Made by a program: the position numbers and the translations under genes. 64,000 bases of DNA from Pollenia angustigena (Eukaryota; Arthropoda; Insecta; Diptera; Polleniidae). The number at the start of each line of letters is the position of its first letter. Position 1 is the stretch's first letter. The stretch spans positions 107,407,802-107,471,801 of the forward strand of contig OV884058.1 in the NCBI GenBank assembly GCA_930367215.1, given 5' to 3'. Positions 22,250-33,420 of this stretch are shown here, piece by piece. The notes under the pieces were generated by a model that had not been told where the DNA came from, made no database searches, and worked only from the letters and a program-made list of their open reading frames with translations.

Positions 22250-23060
22250 TGAGTTTAATAATACAATAAAAAACAAAATAAAACTAGATAAAACGAATCA
22301 TCTAGATTTGCGAAGACAAAAAAAAATTGCGACCACAAGGTAAAATATGCTAATAAACAAAATAATAAAATTAAAACAGAAATGAAAATGTTCAAACGTG
22401 TTCTAAATCATTAACACTGCGGCGAATTGAAAGTTTTTAAAACGTTTAATATAAATAAAGTTCAAATAGCGAATTATAGTGGAAAACTTGGTCTCCAGCT
22501 GACCAAAAATATTCGAAAATATTCCTGGAAAATATTGAAGGAATAAGACTATTAAGGTATAAAAGCTTTATAAAATGTTAATTTGACTTAGAATACACAT
22601 TTTAATTAATGTGAGCATTTAGATATTAATTTATTTTAAAGAAATATTAATATTAAAAAAGATTGTACTCGTTCAATTCTCTGGTAAGTCAATTATTTAT
22701 GAACACTTAACGATGATATACTTAACGAAACTATTTAATTGATTATTATTGTCTATTTTATATTAAAAATTAAAGTGTTTAATATCATTCAGCATAAATT
22801 CTTGTCAAAGATAAGCAAAAAGAAAAAAAAAACTAATAACGTGACAAAAAGCCAACCAGGCGGTCAAATTATTTAAGTAAAATTCTTGAACTTTTTCTGG
22901 TAGATTTCTAGCAGAACCGAAATTTCAATATTTAATTAATTTGATAAATTTTGTTGTTTTCTTCATAGTGTTTTTTAACTTTGAACAAAATGCACAATAC
23001 ATTAAAAAAAATTTAGGTTAGTTAAAAAAGGCTGTCAGTATTTAACTGACATATTAACGC
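22250..23060. other. No feature recognised
   Basis: AT-rich, no repeat structure or exon signals that I could support. Confidence 0.4.
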
Positions 23061-23069
23061 ATTGTTATG

Positions 23070-23432
23070 CTATGGACATTTTCTATATTCCCACTGCAGA
23101 ACTAACCTAAACCTTTCAATGTCAGATATCTTGTATGGCTCCAAGACTCTGCCTTCGTATGAAAATGCTCCATGATCACAGATATCAAAAGTGATAAATT
23201 TCTTCTGGTGTCCAACATCTAGTGTTTCATACTCCGGTGAAATGTACCCCTCGAGTTCGGCAGAATAAAAAATGTCGATCTCATTTCGCCCTCCCAACCA
23301 TGTCATGGATGCGTATATTTGGATTTTTATCTTATATCTTAATGAGAAAGGGCTCGTAGAGGAAATCCTTCGCAGCTGGGAGGTATCAGTCATTCTAAGA
23401 AAAAAATCACCATACGATTCTACTGAAGACAT
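23070..23432 (-). CDS. Candidate terminal exon, unknown protein (120 codons)
   Basis: The frame has mixed, protein-like composition, unlike the low-complexity frames around it, for example TWLGGRNEIDIFYSAELEGY near residues 45-64 and KFITFDICDHGAFSYEG near 79-95, ending LVLQWEYRKCP. On the minus strand the bases just before its first ATG are 'aataatttcag', a good 3' splice acceptor, so it may be an exon and not a whole gene; the ATG may be fortuitous. It has no signal peptide, transmembrane segment or motif that I recognise. No AATAAA stands close behind the stop. Part of it (about residues 15-53) is duplicated upstream at 23757-23873 with about 97% identity. It could also be a captured exon fragment in a mobile element. 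Confidence 0.4.
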   Translation of the reverse strand: MSSVESYGDFFLRMTDTSQLRRISSTSPFSLRYKIKIQIYASMTWLGGRNEIDIFYSAELEGYISPEYETLDVGHQKKFITFDICDHGAFSYEGRVLEPYKISDIERFRLVLQWEYRKCP

Positions 23433-23756
23433 CTGAAATTATTTTTTAGCTCAAAAGTACATTTAGTATATTTTTTTTGACTTATACCAAACGCCTTTTC
23501 AAAAAATTCAAAAACTTTAGGGGATCATATTTCGGGAGCTCGAGCTAACTTTTAAAAATCCTTAGGCAGATTTGTTCTACTAGTAGTCTACTTTCATTTC
23601 GCGTTGCAAGTGTTGAGGCTGGCGGTGATGACCCGAATTTTGTTGCATAGTGTAATAAGCGACCCCCGGTGAATCGGTACCTTCTCACCAGCCGCCTATT
23701 TAATCACCATAAAAATGAACAAAACTGACAACCACGCAAATGCTAAACAGACTGAT

Positions 23757-23873
23757 GTCGATCTCATTTCGCCCTCCCAACCATGTCATGGATGCGTATA
23801 TTTGGATTTTCATCTTATATCTTAATGAGAAAGGGCTCGTAGAGGAAATCCTTTGCAGCTGGGAGATATCAGT
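23757..23873 (-). pseudogene. Partial duplicate of the candidate exon at 23070-23432
   Basis: 117 bp covering 'gatctcatttcgccctccca' through 'gaaagggctcgtagaggaaa' differ from 23276-23393 at about three positions. Translated on the minus strand it keeps the same frame (SSTSPFSLRYK, then ASMTWLGGRNEIDI) and then leaves the homology. At least two changes alter amino acids. Confidence 0.65.
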
Positions 23874-24029
23874 ATTTTCCTGAAGCCTACGGGTAGTTTT
23901 TGTAACCTGCAGGGGTCTATTTTACCATATGGGTATTTTCTAACTTCTAGGTCTACTAGTGGAACCAGCTGCTTCCTTAGAAATATCAAAAGCCCGAGTT
24001 ATCCGATCTAACTCTGAGTCTTAATCAAC

Positions 24030-24245
24030 GCTATTTTGAAAAAAAAATAATAATAGATTTCAATTAAAAGATTTGTCATATTAATTAAAAAATTAATGAA
24101 ATTTGCACCAGTAAAGATAGTTTCAATTAAACATTTAATTTACTTGATTAAACATTTAATTCACTTGATTAAATTTTTAATTAAAACTGATTTTATTTTA
24201 AATAAATTTTTCAGTTAGTGAAATTTTGGAAAAAAATTTCTGTGT
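24030..24245 (+). repeat. AT-rich dispersed repeat, inverted copy at 30785-30985
   Basis: 'aacatttaattcacttgatt' and 'actgattttattttaaat' here are complementary to 'aatcaagtgaattaaacgtt' and 'aaaataaaatcagttttta' at 30815-30880; both stretches run to a 'tttctgtg' word. Confidence 0.55.
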
Positions 24246-24470
24246 ACGCTCCCTCTAAAAAGGGACCAGTTCCTGAGCTTAAGATTCCTCGAAACTCATT
24301 CGACTAAACGTTTTTCTTTAATAGTGATTTCTATATAAAAATAACTTTTTATCTTTATACAGATAGCAAAAGATTGTTATTTTTATTTAATTAATTTAAT
24401 TAAAACCTTTTCTTTAGCTTCACTTCGGAAAATCAAATCTTGTAACGTTAATTTTACCCCCTTATACTCA

Positions 24471-24701
24471 ATGCAAATGGATGCAACTTTGCAGGCATAC
24501 ATATTCCAGATGACAATACACGAATACATGGGCGTAGCCAGGATAAAATCTAGGTGGGGGGAATTTTTTTTTTTTGTAAAATGCTTTTTTGACCGCCTTT
24601 TATTCCTTGCAAATGGATGAAACTTTGCAGGCATACATATTCCCGATGACAATACACGAATACATGGGCGTAGCCAGGATAAAATCTAGGGGGGGGGGGC
24701 A
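24471..24701 (+). repeat. Tandem duplication, 136-bp unit, with GGGCGTAGCCAGG
   Basis: 'gcaaatggatg', then 'actttgcaggcatacatatt' and 'acatgggcgtagccaggata' occur twice, 136 bp apart. Both units end in a G run. The 'gggcgtagccagg' plus G-run motif is frequent in invertebrate transposons, but I cannot name the family. Confidence 0.75.
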
Positions 24702-25129
24702 AAATTTTTTTAAATGTTCTTATTTATTTAATTTGCACTAAAAAAATATAAAATTTATTTATTTATATTTTTTGTTTGTTTATTTTTTTTTTTAAATTAA
24801 ATTCGGTTGAATTGTACAAACGATTGTATGACCGGAATGTCTGAATTTGACGTCATTCGTAGTTATTTAGCGATACTAATTTCTGCTGTTTTTTTATCTT
24901 TTAGTATGTGAATAAAAAAAAATTTATTTATTTTTTGTTATACATTTAATTTACTGTTGAATTCAATTGGCTTTAACGAAGTTACGAAGTAAAAAACAAT
25001 GAAGTTGTGTTATTAGAATATTTTCATTTTACAAATTAGGCCAGTTACTTTAGATTTTCGTTAGAAAAGTTGATCTACTTTAAAATTAAGCCGGCAGTAG
25101 ACACGCAACATTTAAACATTTTATAGGAA

Positions 25130-25960
25130 GTTCCATAAAAAAAAGAAAAAATACAAAATAATTTTTGATCATAGAAATTTGCGGATATAGAAAATTTTTA
25201 TCAAATTTTCGTCTTGATAAATTAAAAAAAAAAATTTTTAATGTAATTTTCGTTTATAGGAAAATATTTGGCAAAATTTAATAAAATGTTCGTCTCTAGA
25301 GAATATTTTTAAGGAAAAAGGAAAAAGACAAAAAAATCGCTTTAAGAAATTTTTGGATACAGAAGAAAATTCTTGTTAAAAAGAACATTTTTAATAAAAT
25401 TTTTCGACTACAGAAAAGGTTAGAAAATTATTTGCTTAAATTTTGATGAAGTTTTTGTCTATAGAATTAATAGACCCAGGTGGGCTGTTATTGATTACGG
25501 CATTCAACGGAACCTAACCTAACCTTTGTCCATAGAAAATATTTTGCTACAAAATTGTAAAATTTTCGCTTGGAAAAAATTTTCAGCAGACAGAGAATTT
25601 TAAGCAAATTCTTGTCAAGAAAATTTTTTCAGCAAAATTTTAATTAATTTTTGTCTAGAGAAAATTTGCATTCAAATTGTAATAAAATGCTCGTTTAGCA
25701 GACAATTTTTCTCCCAAAACTTTGATAAAAACTTTGACTAAAGGAAATTTAACAGAAAAAAATTTTATAAATTTTGCGTCTATAAAAATTTTTCAGAAAA
25801 AAATTTTGAGAAATTTTCTTCTAAAGACATTTTTCAGGAAAAATTAAGAGAAATTTTTTTCTATAGAAAATATTCAGCTTTATTTTGACAAAATTTTTGT
25901 CTTTAACAACTTTTTCAGCAGAAGATTTGGTAAAATAGCGTTTAAAGAAAATTGTTCATT
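25130..25960. repeat. Degenerate TTTTCGTCTATAGAAAATTT array, part 3
   Basis: Same vocabulary as 18490-20630 ('aattttcgtctctagagaat', 'ttttgtctatagaatt', 'ttctatagaaaatattcagc'). At 25500 a short island 'ggaacctaacctaacct' interrupts it. Confidence 0.55.
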
Positions 25961-26149
25961 ATGGTCGGGTTTTTAAGATGTGGATTAAGTTTTAACTTAG
26001 ATAAACGTAGTCTGAAACTCGGATTTTTCCGGCGAAATGTGATATTTTTATAATTTCATTAAGCAAAACGAAGCTGTTCCGTCAAAATTCTGTTTATAAA
26101 CTTGGTAATGGCGGCACAAATCTTGTTTAACTGAGAACTTAAAAATCCA

Positions 26150-26725
26150 GCCTAAATGTTTATCTAAATAAAATTTTCGTATAGAAAAACATTTAGCCAA
26201 GTGGTTGTGTCAATTGCAAAAGTTATATCATCAATGCTGCCTTTGTTGACCTGGAACTCTCCATTATTTGACAGAGAGGTCATAATTCTTCCCTTCAATA
26301 AGCGACCCTAACATGTTGGTTGACGTCTCGTGCTTTTAAGGGAAAAAGCCAACAAATATTGCAGCCCTTGGTAACTCTTCCTCGGATACCACTTTAAGTA
26401 CGACATACTTCCATGTTTTTATTGAGCGAACATGTTCCCTAACCCACTCCGCTTATTTCGAACCGTTGCCATTAAAGGTTAGCTAACCTGGCTTAAAACT
26501 GCAACCTACAAATTGTGGTTTTATGCTGCCCTTTTTGAATATCCAAGTTTTTCCAATACTGCAGTTTGGATTAGATTGAGTTCCTCTGACCATAGGTTTA
26601 TCGGCAAGATAGGTGGTTTTACTCCCAATCTTATAACTTTTACCATTTACTTATGCGTGCGCTTGTTGTTCCGTGCGGATGCCTCCGAAGGTTTTGTTGG
26701 CAATTTTTGGCAATAAAATATTTGA
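26150..26725. other. Unassigned, less AT-rich stretch
   Basis: Base composition is closer to coding DNA than its neighbours, and short protein-like frames occur on both strands, but none is long or recognisable. It may be a decayed transposon or gene fragment; I cannot say which. Confidence 0.3.
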
Positions 26726-26852
26726 GGTATTCACAAGACCCCTTGTATCGTTGTATCGGTTATATGTTGTATTTAAATACATTACATAACACTATGAATT
26801 TTAATGCAACATACAATCGATACAACAATACAGGAGGTCTTGTGTGAATACC
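26726..26852. mobile_element. 127-bp palindromic MITE (GGTATTCACAAGACC ends)
   Basis: GGTATTCACAAGACC at the left and GGTCTTGTGTGAATACC at the right are complementary, as are 'tatgttgtatt' and 'aatgcaacata' nearer the middle. A partial copy is at 9256-9355. No clear target duplication. Confidence 0.7.
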
Positions 26853-26929
26853 CCAAATGTCTGATTTCAACTGTTTACTGTGTACGATTCGCGATTTTAT
26901 GGCTTCCGATTTTTTTCTTTTTCTTTAAA

Positions 26930-27076
26930 GCAACCATAGGGAAAGGTGGAAATGCTTATGGTCAAGATCCAAAAAGAGGAAGTGATGATTATGTTTGGAA
27001 CCGGAAAAGAAAATTTAAGAGAAATGCTTTGAAAAAAGCACGTCAGTCTAAAGAAAAACAATGGACGCTATTTTAA
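26930..27076 (+). CDS. Candidate terminal exon fragment, unknown basic protein
   Basis: After a pyrimidine-rich tract ending 'ctttttctttaaag' (a plausible 3' splice site), a frame of about 49 codons reads GKGGNAYGQDPKRGSDDYVW and then a lysine/arginine-rich tail (NRKRKFKRNALKKARQ) to a TAA stop at 27074-27076. The basic tail could bind nucleic acid or act as a nuclear localisation signal; that is a guess. The Helitron-like element starts 20 bp after the stop. It may equally be the end of a retroposed or transposon-captured gene. Confidence 0.3.
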   Translation, partial: ATIGKGGNAYGQDPKRGSDDYVWNRKRKFKRNALKKARQSKEKQWTLF

Positions 27077-27095
27077 AGATATTTTCAAAATCTAA

Positions 27096-28287
27096 TCTTC
27101 TATCTATCTATATATATAAAATAAGATATGTGTATGTACGTATGTATGTAACGTATGGACTCCAAAACGGCTGGGCCGATTTTGACGAAATTTTCAGGGA
27201 ATCTTCAGAATATTCAGGCGGGTGACGCTGTGAAGTCGTGGCAAAATCCAATTTACATATTGCACCACCAATGACTTCTAAATACTTTGGACGATTTTTT
27301 CTTCAAAATGATCGCCATGGTCCAACTTAGATTTATACGAAAAAAAAATTTTGCCCCACACACTTTTACGCCCACTTTTTTCGAATTACCTAAAATCAGA
27401 AAACGGCTCCATCGATCTGACAAATTTTTCTTTCAAATGTTCGTATTAATCCATTTAAAGTTTTCATCGAAAGAAAAATTTACCACGCCTACTTTTACGC
27501 CCACTTTTTTTATAAAGCGCATAACTTGAGAACGGCCTGATCGATTTGGACGATTTTTTCTTTAAAATGATTGCCATGGTCCAACTTAGGTTTTTACTGA
27601 AAGAAAATTTTGCCCTGCCCACTTTTTTCGATTTACCTAAAATCAAAAAACGGCTCCATCGATTTGACTAATTTTCCTTTTTAATGTTCGTATTAATCCA
27701 TTTTACGTTTTCATCGAAAAAAAATGTACCACGCCTACTTTTACGCGCACTTTTTCATTTAAGCGCATAACTTGGGAACGGCTTGACCGATTTGGACGAT
27801 TTTTTCTTTAAAATCATCGCCATTGTCCAACTTAGGTTTTCACGGAAAGAAAAATTTTCCCCGCCCACTTTAACGCCCACTCTTTGCGATTTACCTTAAA
27901 TCAGAAAATGGCTCCATCGATTTGACTAATTTTTCTTTCAAATGTTCGTATTAATCCATTTTAAGTTTTCATCGAAAGAAAAATTTACCACGCCTACTTT
28001 TACGCCTACTTTTTCTATTAAGCGCAAAACTTGAGAACGGTTTGACCGATTTGGACGATTTTTTCTTTAAAATGTTTGCCATGGTCCAACTTAGGTTTCT
28101 ACGGAAAGAAAATTTTGTCCCGCCCACTTTTACGCCCATTTTTTTCGATTTTGCTAAAATCAGAAAACGGCTCCATCGATTTGACTAATTTTTTTTTCAA
28201 ATGTTCGTATCTTTTTAACGGATTTAAAAACTCGAACGCAAACATTTCTCCTTATTTGGACAGGACAACGTCTGTCGGGTCAGCTAG
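27096..28287 (+). mobile_element. Helitron-like element with internal tandem array
   Basis: It begins A|TCTTCTATCTATCTATATAT and ends 'gtcgggtcag' CTAG|T (28284-28287), consistent with Helitron termini. After 'ccaaaacggctgggccgatt' come at least three repeats of about 245 bp with 'cggctccatcgatttgacta', 'acttttacgcccacttttt' and 'ttggacgattttttctttaa'. An inverted, 3'-truncated relative is at 29950-30575. No helicase frame. Confidence 0.6.
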
Positions 28288-28289
28288 TT

Positions 28290-29375
28290 TAAAATAAAAG
28301 CCAACTAAATCACAAAGAAAAAAGTAATTCATTTTTATTTATTTTAAAGTTACCTATGCGCCACCCTGTATTTACTAAAACGGAATATTTAATTAGGCCT
28401 CTCGATAACAAGTGCGGCTTTTTTTTATTATTCTCAAGTAACACTTCGGTGACGTTATTTAAGCAGAATTCACAACAAGACAGCAATTAAACTTTTTATA
28501 AATCTTCAAAATATAAAAAACTATTTCAGAAATCTAAACAAGCCAGCGATTTAAATCATTAATTTCATGTAAATTCGCTATGCCACCCGCTTTTTGATTC
28601 ACCAAAATTTCAAGAATTTTCTGCGTCTTATCGATTTTTGGTCTTTCCACTTACAATTTTCCTACATTCGCTTATTCTTGAATAAATTTGCATGTTGTTC
28701 ATCATGCCGTGTGTGTGTATGGCTGATTTTTTAGTTTATTTCGTTTAAAGTTAAATAATTGTTTAACACGTAATTTCCATGTAAATAATTTTCACTAACA
28801 TTGGCCCAGTAAAGTCTAAAGGGGGTTGCAATTAAAGCCTACACACACACACTCTTGGGCACTACGACCCAGTCCATAACAAGTATCGTTGTTTTTTTTT
28901 TTATAAACAAATTCACTTTTTTCCTCAACCTATTTGTTATTTAATAAAAAAAAAAGATACGAGTGGAAAAATCACTTTTTAAGGCATAAAATTTTATAAC
29001 TGAGTAGAAGAAAAAACCACCCAGTATGTGGGTTAAATATTTATTTATTTATTTAGTTTTGCAACCATAAAATAAAACCAAATAATACGAACGCTTTAAA
29101 CAACTATTCTAGATAAAAAAAAGGTGAATGCAAAAGTAAAACAATACAAAAAAGCCAACAAACCTTAACACTTGGTTTCCAATTTCTATATTTACAAAAA
29201 ACAAAAAAACAAAAACTCTTCTAAAGAATGTGCTAAGAAAAGAATTATAGCAACGACTTGTAACCTTTAAAAAAATTTTAAACAAAGAATTAAAAAAACT
29301 GTACTCAAAAGAGAAAGGTAATTGAACAAAAAATAAAGAAATGAGAAAATATATGCCGAAGAAAATTTACGAAAA
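28290..29375. other. No feature recognised
   Basis: AT-rich, with CA/TG-rich words near 28710 and 28845 but no repeat family, exon or inverted-repeat pair that I could support. Confidence 0.4.
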
Positions 29376-29379
29376 TTCT

Positions 29380-29940
29380 AACGAAAATCTCCTGTTAGTA
29401 AAAATTTGATAAACAGTTTTAACGAAAATTTTCAATAGACCAACATTTGTATCATTTTTTGAGCAATAGTTTTCTATGAAAGAAAATTTCAGCAAAAAAT
29501 TTAGCTATAAACGGAAATTAGATCTTAAAAATGATTAATAAAAAATTTACAAAAAAAAAAATTTATCCGAAAATTTTCTATACACGTAAATTTTGTAACA
29601 TTTTAAGATTAAATTTTTCGTTGACGAAAATTCTATTAAAGCTTAAGCAAAATAAACGGAAATTTTACAAAAATTGTAAGTGAAAATTTGGTAGACATTT
29701 TTAACGTAACCAAGACGAAAATATTATACAAATTTTAGGCGAAATTGTTCATACACAAAATTTTTGTTAAGCATTTAAGCGATAATTTCATACTAACGAA
29801 AATTAAAAAAAAAAAATGTTTGGCGAAAATTTACTATTATGAAAATTTAGAGCTTTAATTTTCGATAGACGAAAATTATCGACACCAATAAAACTGTTTG
29901 TTGTTTGCAAGCATTTTTTGTAATTGAAATTTTATAAAAA
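29380..29940. repeat. Degenerate TTTTCGTCTATAGAAAATTT array, part 4 (reverse)
   Basis: Here the complementary form dominates ('aaattttctatacacgtaaa', 'gacgaaaattctatt', 'ttttcgatagacgaaaatta'). Confidence 0.5.
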
Positions 29941-29949
29941 TTTTGAGCG

Positions 29950-30575
29950 GTAAATTTTTCTTTCGATGAAAACTTAAAATGGATTAATACGAACATTTGA
30001 AAGAAAAATTAGTCAAATCGATGGAGCCGTTTTCTGATTTTAGGTAAATCGAAAAAAGTGGGCGTTTAAGTGGGCGGGGAAAAATTTTCTTTCCGTGAAA
30101 ACCTAAGTTGGACAATGGCGATGATTTTAAAGAAAAAATCGTCCAAATCGCTCAAGCCGTTCTCAAGTTATGCGCCTAATAATAAAAGTGGGCGTAAAAG
30201 TAGGCGTGGTACATTTTTCTTTCGCTGACAACCTTAAATGGATTAATACGAACACTTTAAAGAAAAATTTGTCAAATCGATGCAGCCGTTTTTTGATTTT
30301 AGGTAATTCGAAAAAAGTGGGCGTAAAAGTGGGCGGTGCAAAATTTTCGTTTCGTATAAATCTAAGTTAGACCATGACGATCATTTTAAAGAAAACATCG
30401 TCCAAATTATATTGATGTCATTGGTGGTGCAATATGAAAATTGGATTTTGCCACGCCACTCCTCCCGCAGACCGAAAATCAAAAATCAGACTTCACATTG
30501 CCACCCGCCTGAATATTCTGAAGAAATCGAATCAGCCGTTTTGATGTTCATACGTTACAATGTTTATATATTAAA
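29950..30575 (-). mobile_element. Fragment of the 27096-28287 Helitron-like family
   Basis: Reads on the minus strand as the same array units ('agtcaaatcgatggagccgt', 'aagtgggcgtaaaagtaggc') and ends with the family's 5' part near 30560 ('cagccgttttgatgttcata'). The 3' terminus is absent; the break lies in AT-rich array sequence. Confidence 0.65.
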
Positions 30576-30784
30576 AATTTTAAGCCAATAGCTTTCTATA
30601 CGCAAACAATTTTCAAAAGTTTCTTTAGACAAAAAATAAAATTTTTTACAGACGAAAGTCTGTTTTTAGCGAAAATTTCTTTCAAAAATTTTCTATAGAC
30701 AAAAATCTTATCAAAATTAAGATTGAATTTTTACAGATTGAAATTTCAATAAAACTGTAATGGCAGTTTTCTATATACATAGAA

Positions 30785-31900
30785 AAAATTCCCAAATATT
30801 TCACCAACTGAATGAAGCATTAATCAAAAATAAAATCAGTTTTTATTAAAAATTTAATCAAGTGAATTAAACGTTTAATTAATACTATTAATTTGTATAC
30901 AGGTGCAAATTAAATTAATTTTTTAATAAATATCACAAATTATTTAATGGAATCAATTTTAATTTTTTTCTGTGCAAATGAAATTTTAATTGAAATTTTC
31001 TATTGGCGAAAATTTTATCAAAATTTTAACAAAAAAATTTTTTTATAAACAAAAATTTGATCACAATCTGGACCAAAACTAAACAAAATTTCATTAATTT
31101 TTAATAAATATCACAAATTTTTTAATTGAAATCAATTTTTATTTTTATTCTGTGTCGATGCAATTTTTATTAACAAAATAAAATTTCATTAATTTTTAAT
31201 TAATATCACAAATTTTTTAATTGATATCCACTTTTATCCTTTTCTGTGTAAATGAAATTTTAATTCAAATTTTCTATTTATGAAAATTTTGTCAAAACTT
31301 TAACAAACAATTTTTTTATAAACAAAAATTTGATCACAATCTGGACCAAAACTAAACAAAATTTCATTAATTTTTAATAAATATCACAAATTTTTTAATT
31401 GAAATCAATTTTTATTTTTATTCTGTGTAGATGCAATTTTTATTAACAAAATAAAATTTCATTAATTTTTAATTAATATCACAAATTTTTTAATTGATAT
31501 TCACTTTTATCTTTTTCTGTGTAAATGAAATTTTAATTCAAATTTTCTATTTATGAAAATTTTGTCAAAACTTTAACAAACAATTTTTTTTATAAAAAAA
31601 AATTTGATCACAATCTGGACCAAAACTTAACAAAATTTCATTAATTTTTTAATTAATATCACAAATTTTTTAATTAAAATCAATTTTTATTTTTATTCTG
31701 TGTAGATGCAATTTTTATTAAAATTTTCTATTGGCGAAAATTTGATCCAAATTTTAACATCTGAACCAAAACTTAACAAAATTTCATTAATTTTTTAATT
31801 AAGATCACACATTTTTTAATCGAAATTAATTTTTTTTCCTGTGTAGATGAAATTTTAATTAAAATTTTCGATTGACGAAAATTTAAATAAATAAATTTAA
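30785..31900. repeat. Tandem array with 273-bp period, AT-rich
   Basis: 'tcacaatctggaccaaaac' occurs at 31061, 31334 and 31608 (steps of 273 and 274), followed each time by 'caaaatttcattaattttt' and 'tttttattctgtgtagatg'. A further diverged partial unit has 'acatctgaaccaaaac' near 31758. Within units, half-unit similarity is visible. Confidence 0.8.
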
Positions 31901-33060
31901 ATTTTATAAACGAAAATTGGAGCAAAACTAAACAAAATTTCATCAAAATGATTACTTTTCGTACTTTAATTTTCGTTGTTCAAAAAACACCTTTCATTTT
32001 ACTACTTTTTTCAAGTACACATATAAAAAAAAAATATTAAATTAAACAAAATTTCGAATATTGCGGCAAAAACAGATAATAATAAACATTAATCTAAAAT
32101 CTATTAACAAGGTTGTATATCAGCAAAGATAGATTTATTTTGATATTTCAAAAAAAAATTAAAACAACAATAATCGTAAAACGAAAAAAAACTTTAATTT
32201 CAAATTTAACATGAGATCATAAAACGTATTTGAATGTGAAAAAAAGTACGCAAGATGTAGAAGATATAAAAAAAAGCTCTAAAAACCAAACAAGAAATAT
32301 TTTAAAGAGAATTTTTTTAAAAAAATTTTCTTTCTAAAAAATAAACACATCATTTAAAAAGTTTTTGAAAATGAGATCGAACCCGACTGCGTTTTTCTTT
32401 TCTTTCTTTATACATAAAAGTGTTACAAGTCCCCCGGTCCATTTCCTTTTAGAATCAAATTCATAATGTTGTAATGGTGATGCTGCATAATGAGTGATGA
32501 GATGATTAATATGACATGTGGTGGTGTGATGCCAAAAATATCACCATCAACAAATATTTGGGTGACATTCTAGCCAACAACAACAAAGTATTTTATAGAA
32601 ATATCTGTGGCACGATTATTTTTTCTTTGTTGGCCAATTTTACACACTTTTAAAAAAGACCTGCCATCGCGCTTGGGTTAAAAATTCGTGACTAATTTAA
32701 TGTTTTTCTTTTTTAAAATCTAAATTTCTGTTTTGTAAACTAAAAATTTACAACAAGCGAAAAATTGTTGCTGTGTCTCTGCCATTCACTCACGCACTAA
32801 CTCGTTTAACGTTATCACTAAGTGATTTTCTTAATCTAATTTTCATCCGTCTGGGCTTTAATTTATCTAAAAAATTAATTTTATTTTAAACATAAAACGA
32901 ATTTTAATTTTAGAATTAATTTTTATATATTTTCTATTTAAGATTTGAAAGGTTTTGTTAGCATGAGATTACAACAAAATTGCATGACTCAATCACTAAA
33001 GCAATAGATAAATTTCCTTCTGGAATTATTTTTTACTTACAAGGATAAAAGAAATTTCCA
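31900..33060. other. No feature recognised
   Basis: AT-rich sequence, no clear element or exon. Slightly less AT-rich around 32450-32660. Confidence 0.4.
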
Positions 33061-33420
33061 CAGACGAAAAAGAAAATTTTAAAGGAACATTTTTTAAGGT
33101 GAACATTTGATTTAAAATTTTAAGTTAAAATTTCTTTACACAAAAAAAATATGATCAAGAATTTTAGCGATTAATTTCTATAGACAAAAATTTTATCAAC
33201 ATTTTAAGCGAACACTTTTTATAGATGATAATTTGATCAACATTTTGGGGGAAACTTTTCTATGGACGAAAATCTAATCAACATTTTAATCAAACATTCT
33301 CTATAGAGGGAAATTACATTAAAATTTTAAACGAAATTGTTTAACAAAAAAGAAAATTGTATGAAAACATTGGACGTAAAACCAATTTTTGGGCGAAAAT
33401 GTTTAATAGAAGAAAATTTA
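33060..33420. repeat. Degenerate TTTTCGTCTATAGAAAATTT array, part 5
   Basis: 'ctatagacaaaaattttatc', 'gatcaacattttgggggaaa' and 'ctatggacgaaaatctaatc' recur at about 55-bp spacing. Confidence 0.5.

Noticed and set aside
25500..25520. CCTAACCTAACC as telomeric repeat
   Set aside because: Only two units inside an array, and dipterans lack the TTAGG/CCTAA telomere; CCTAACCTAAC words are common in fly DNA.
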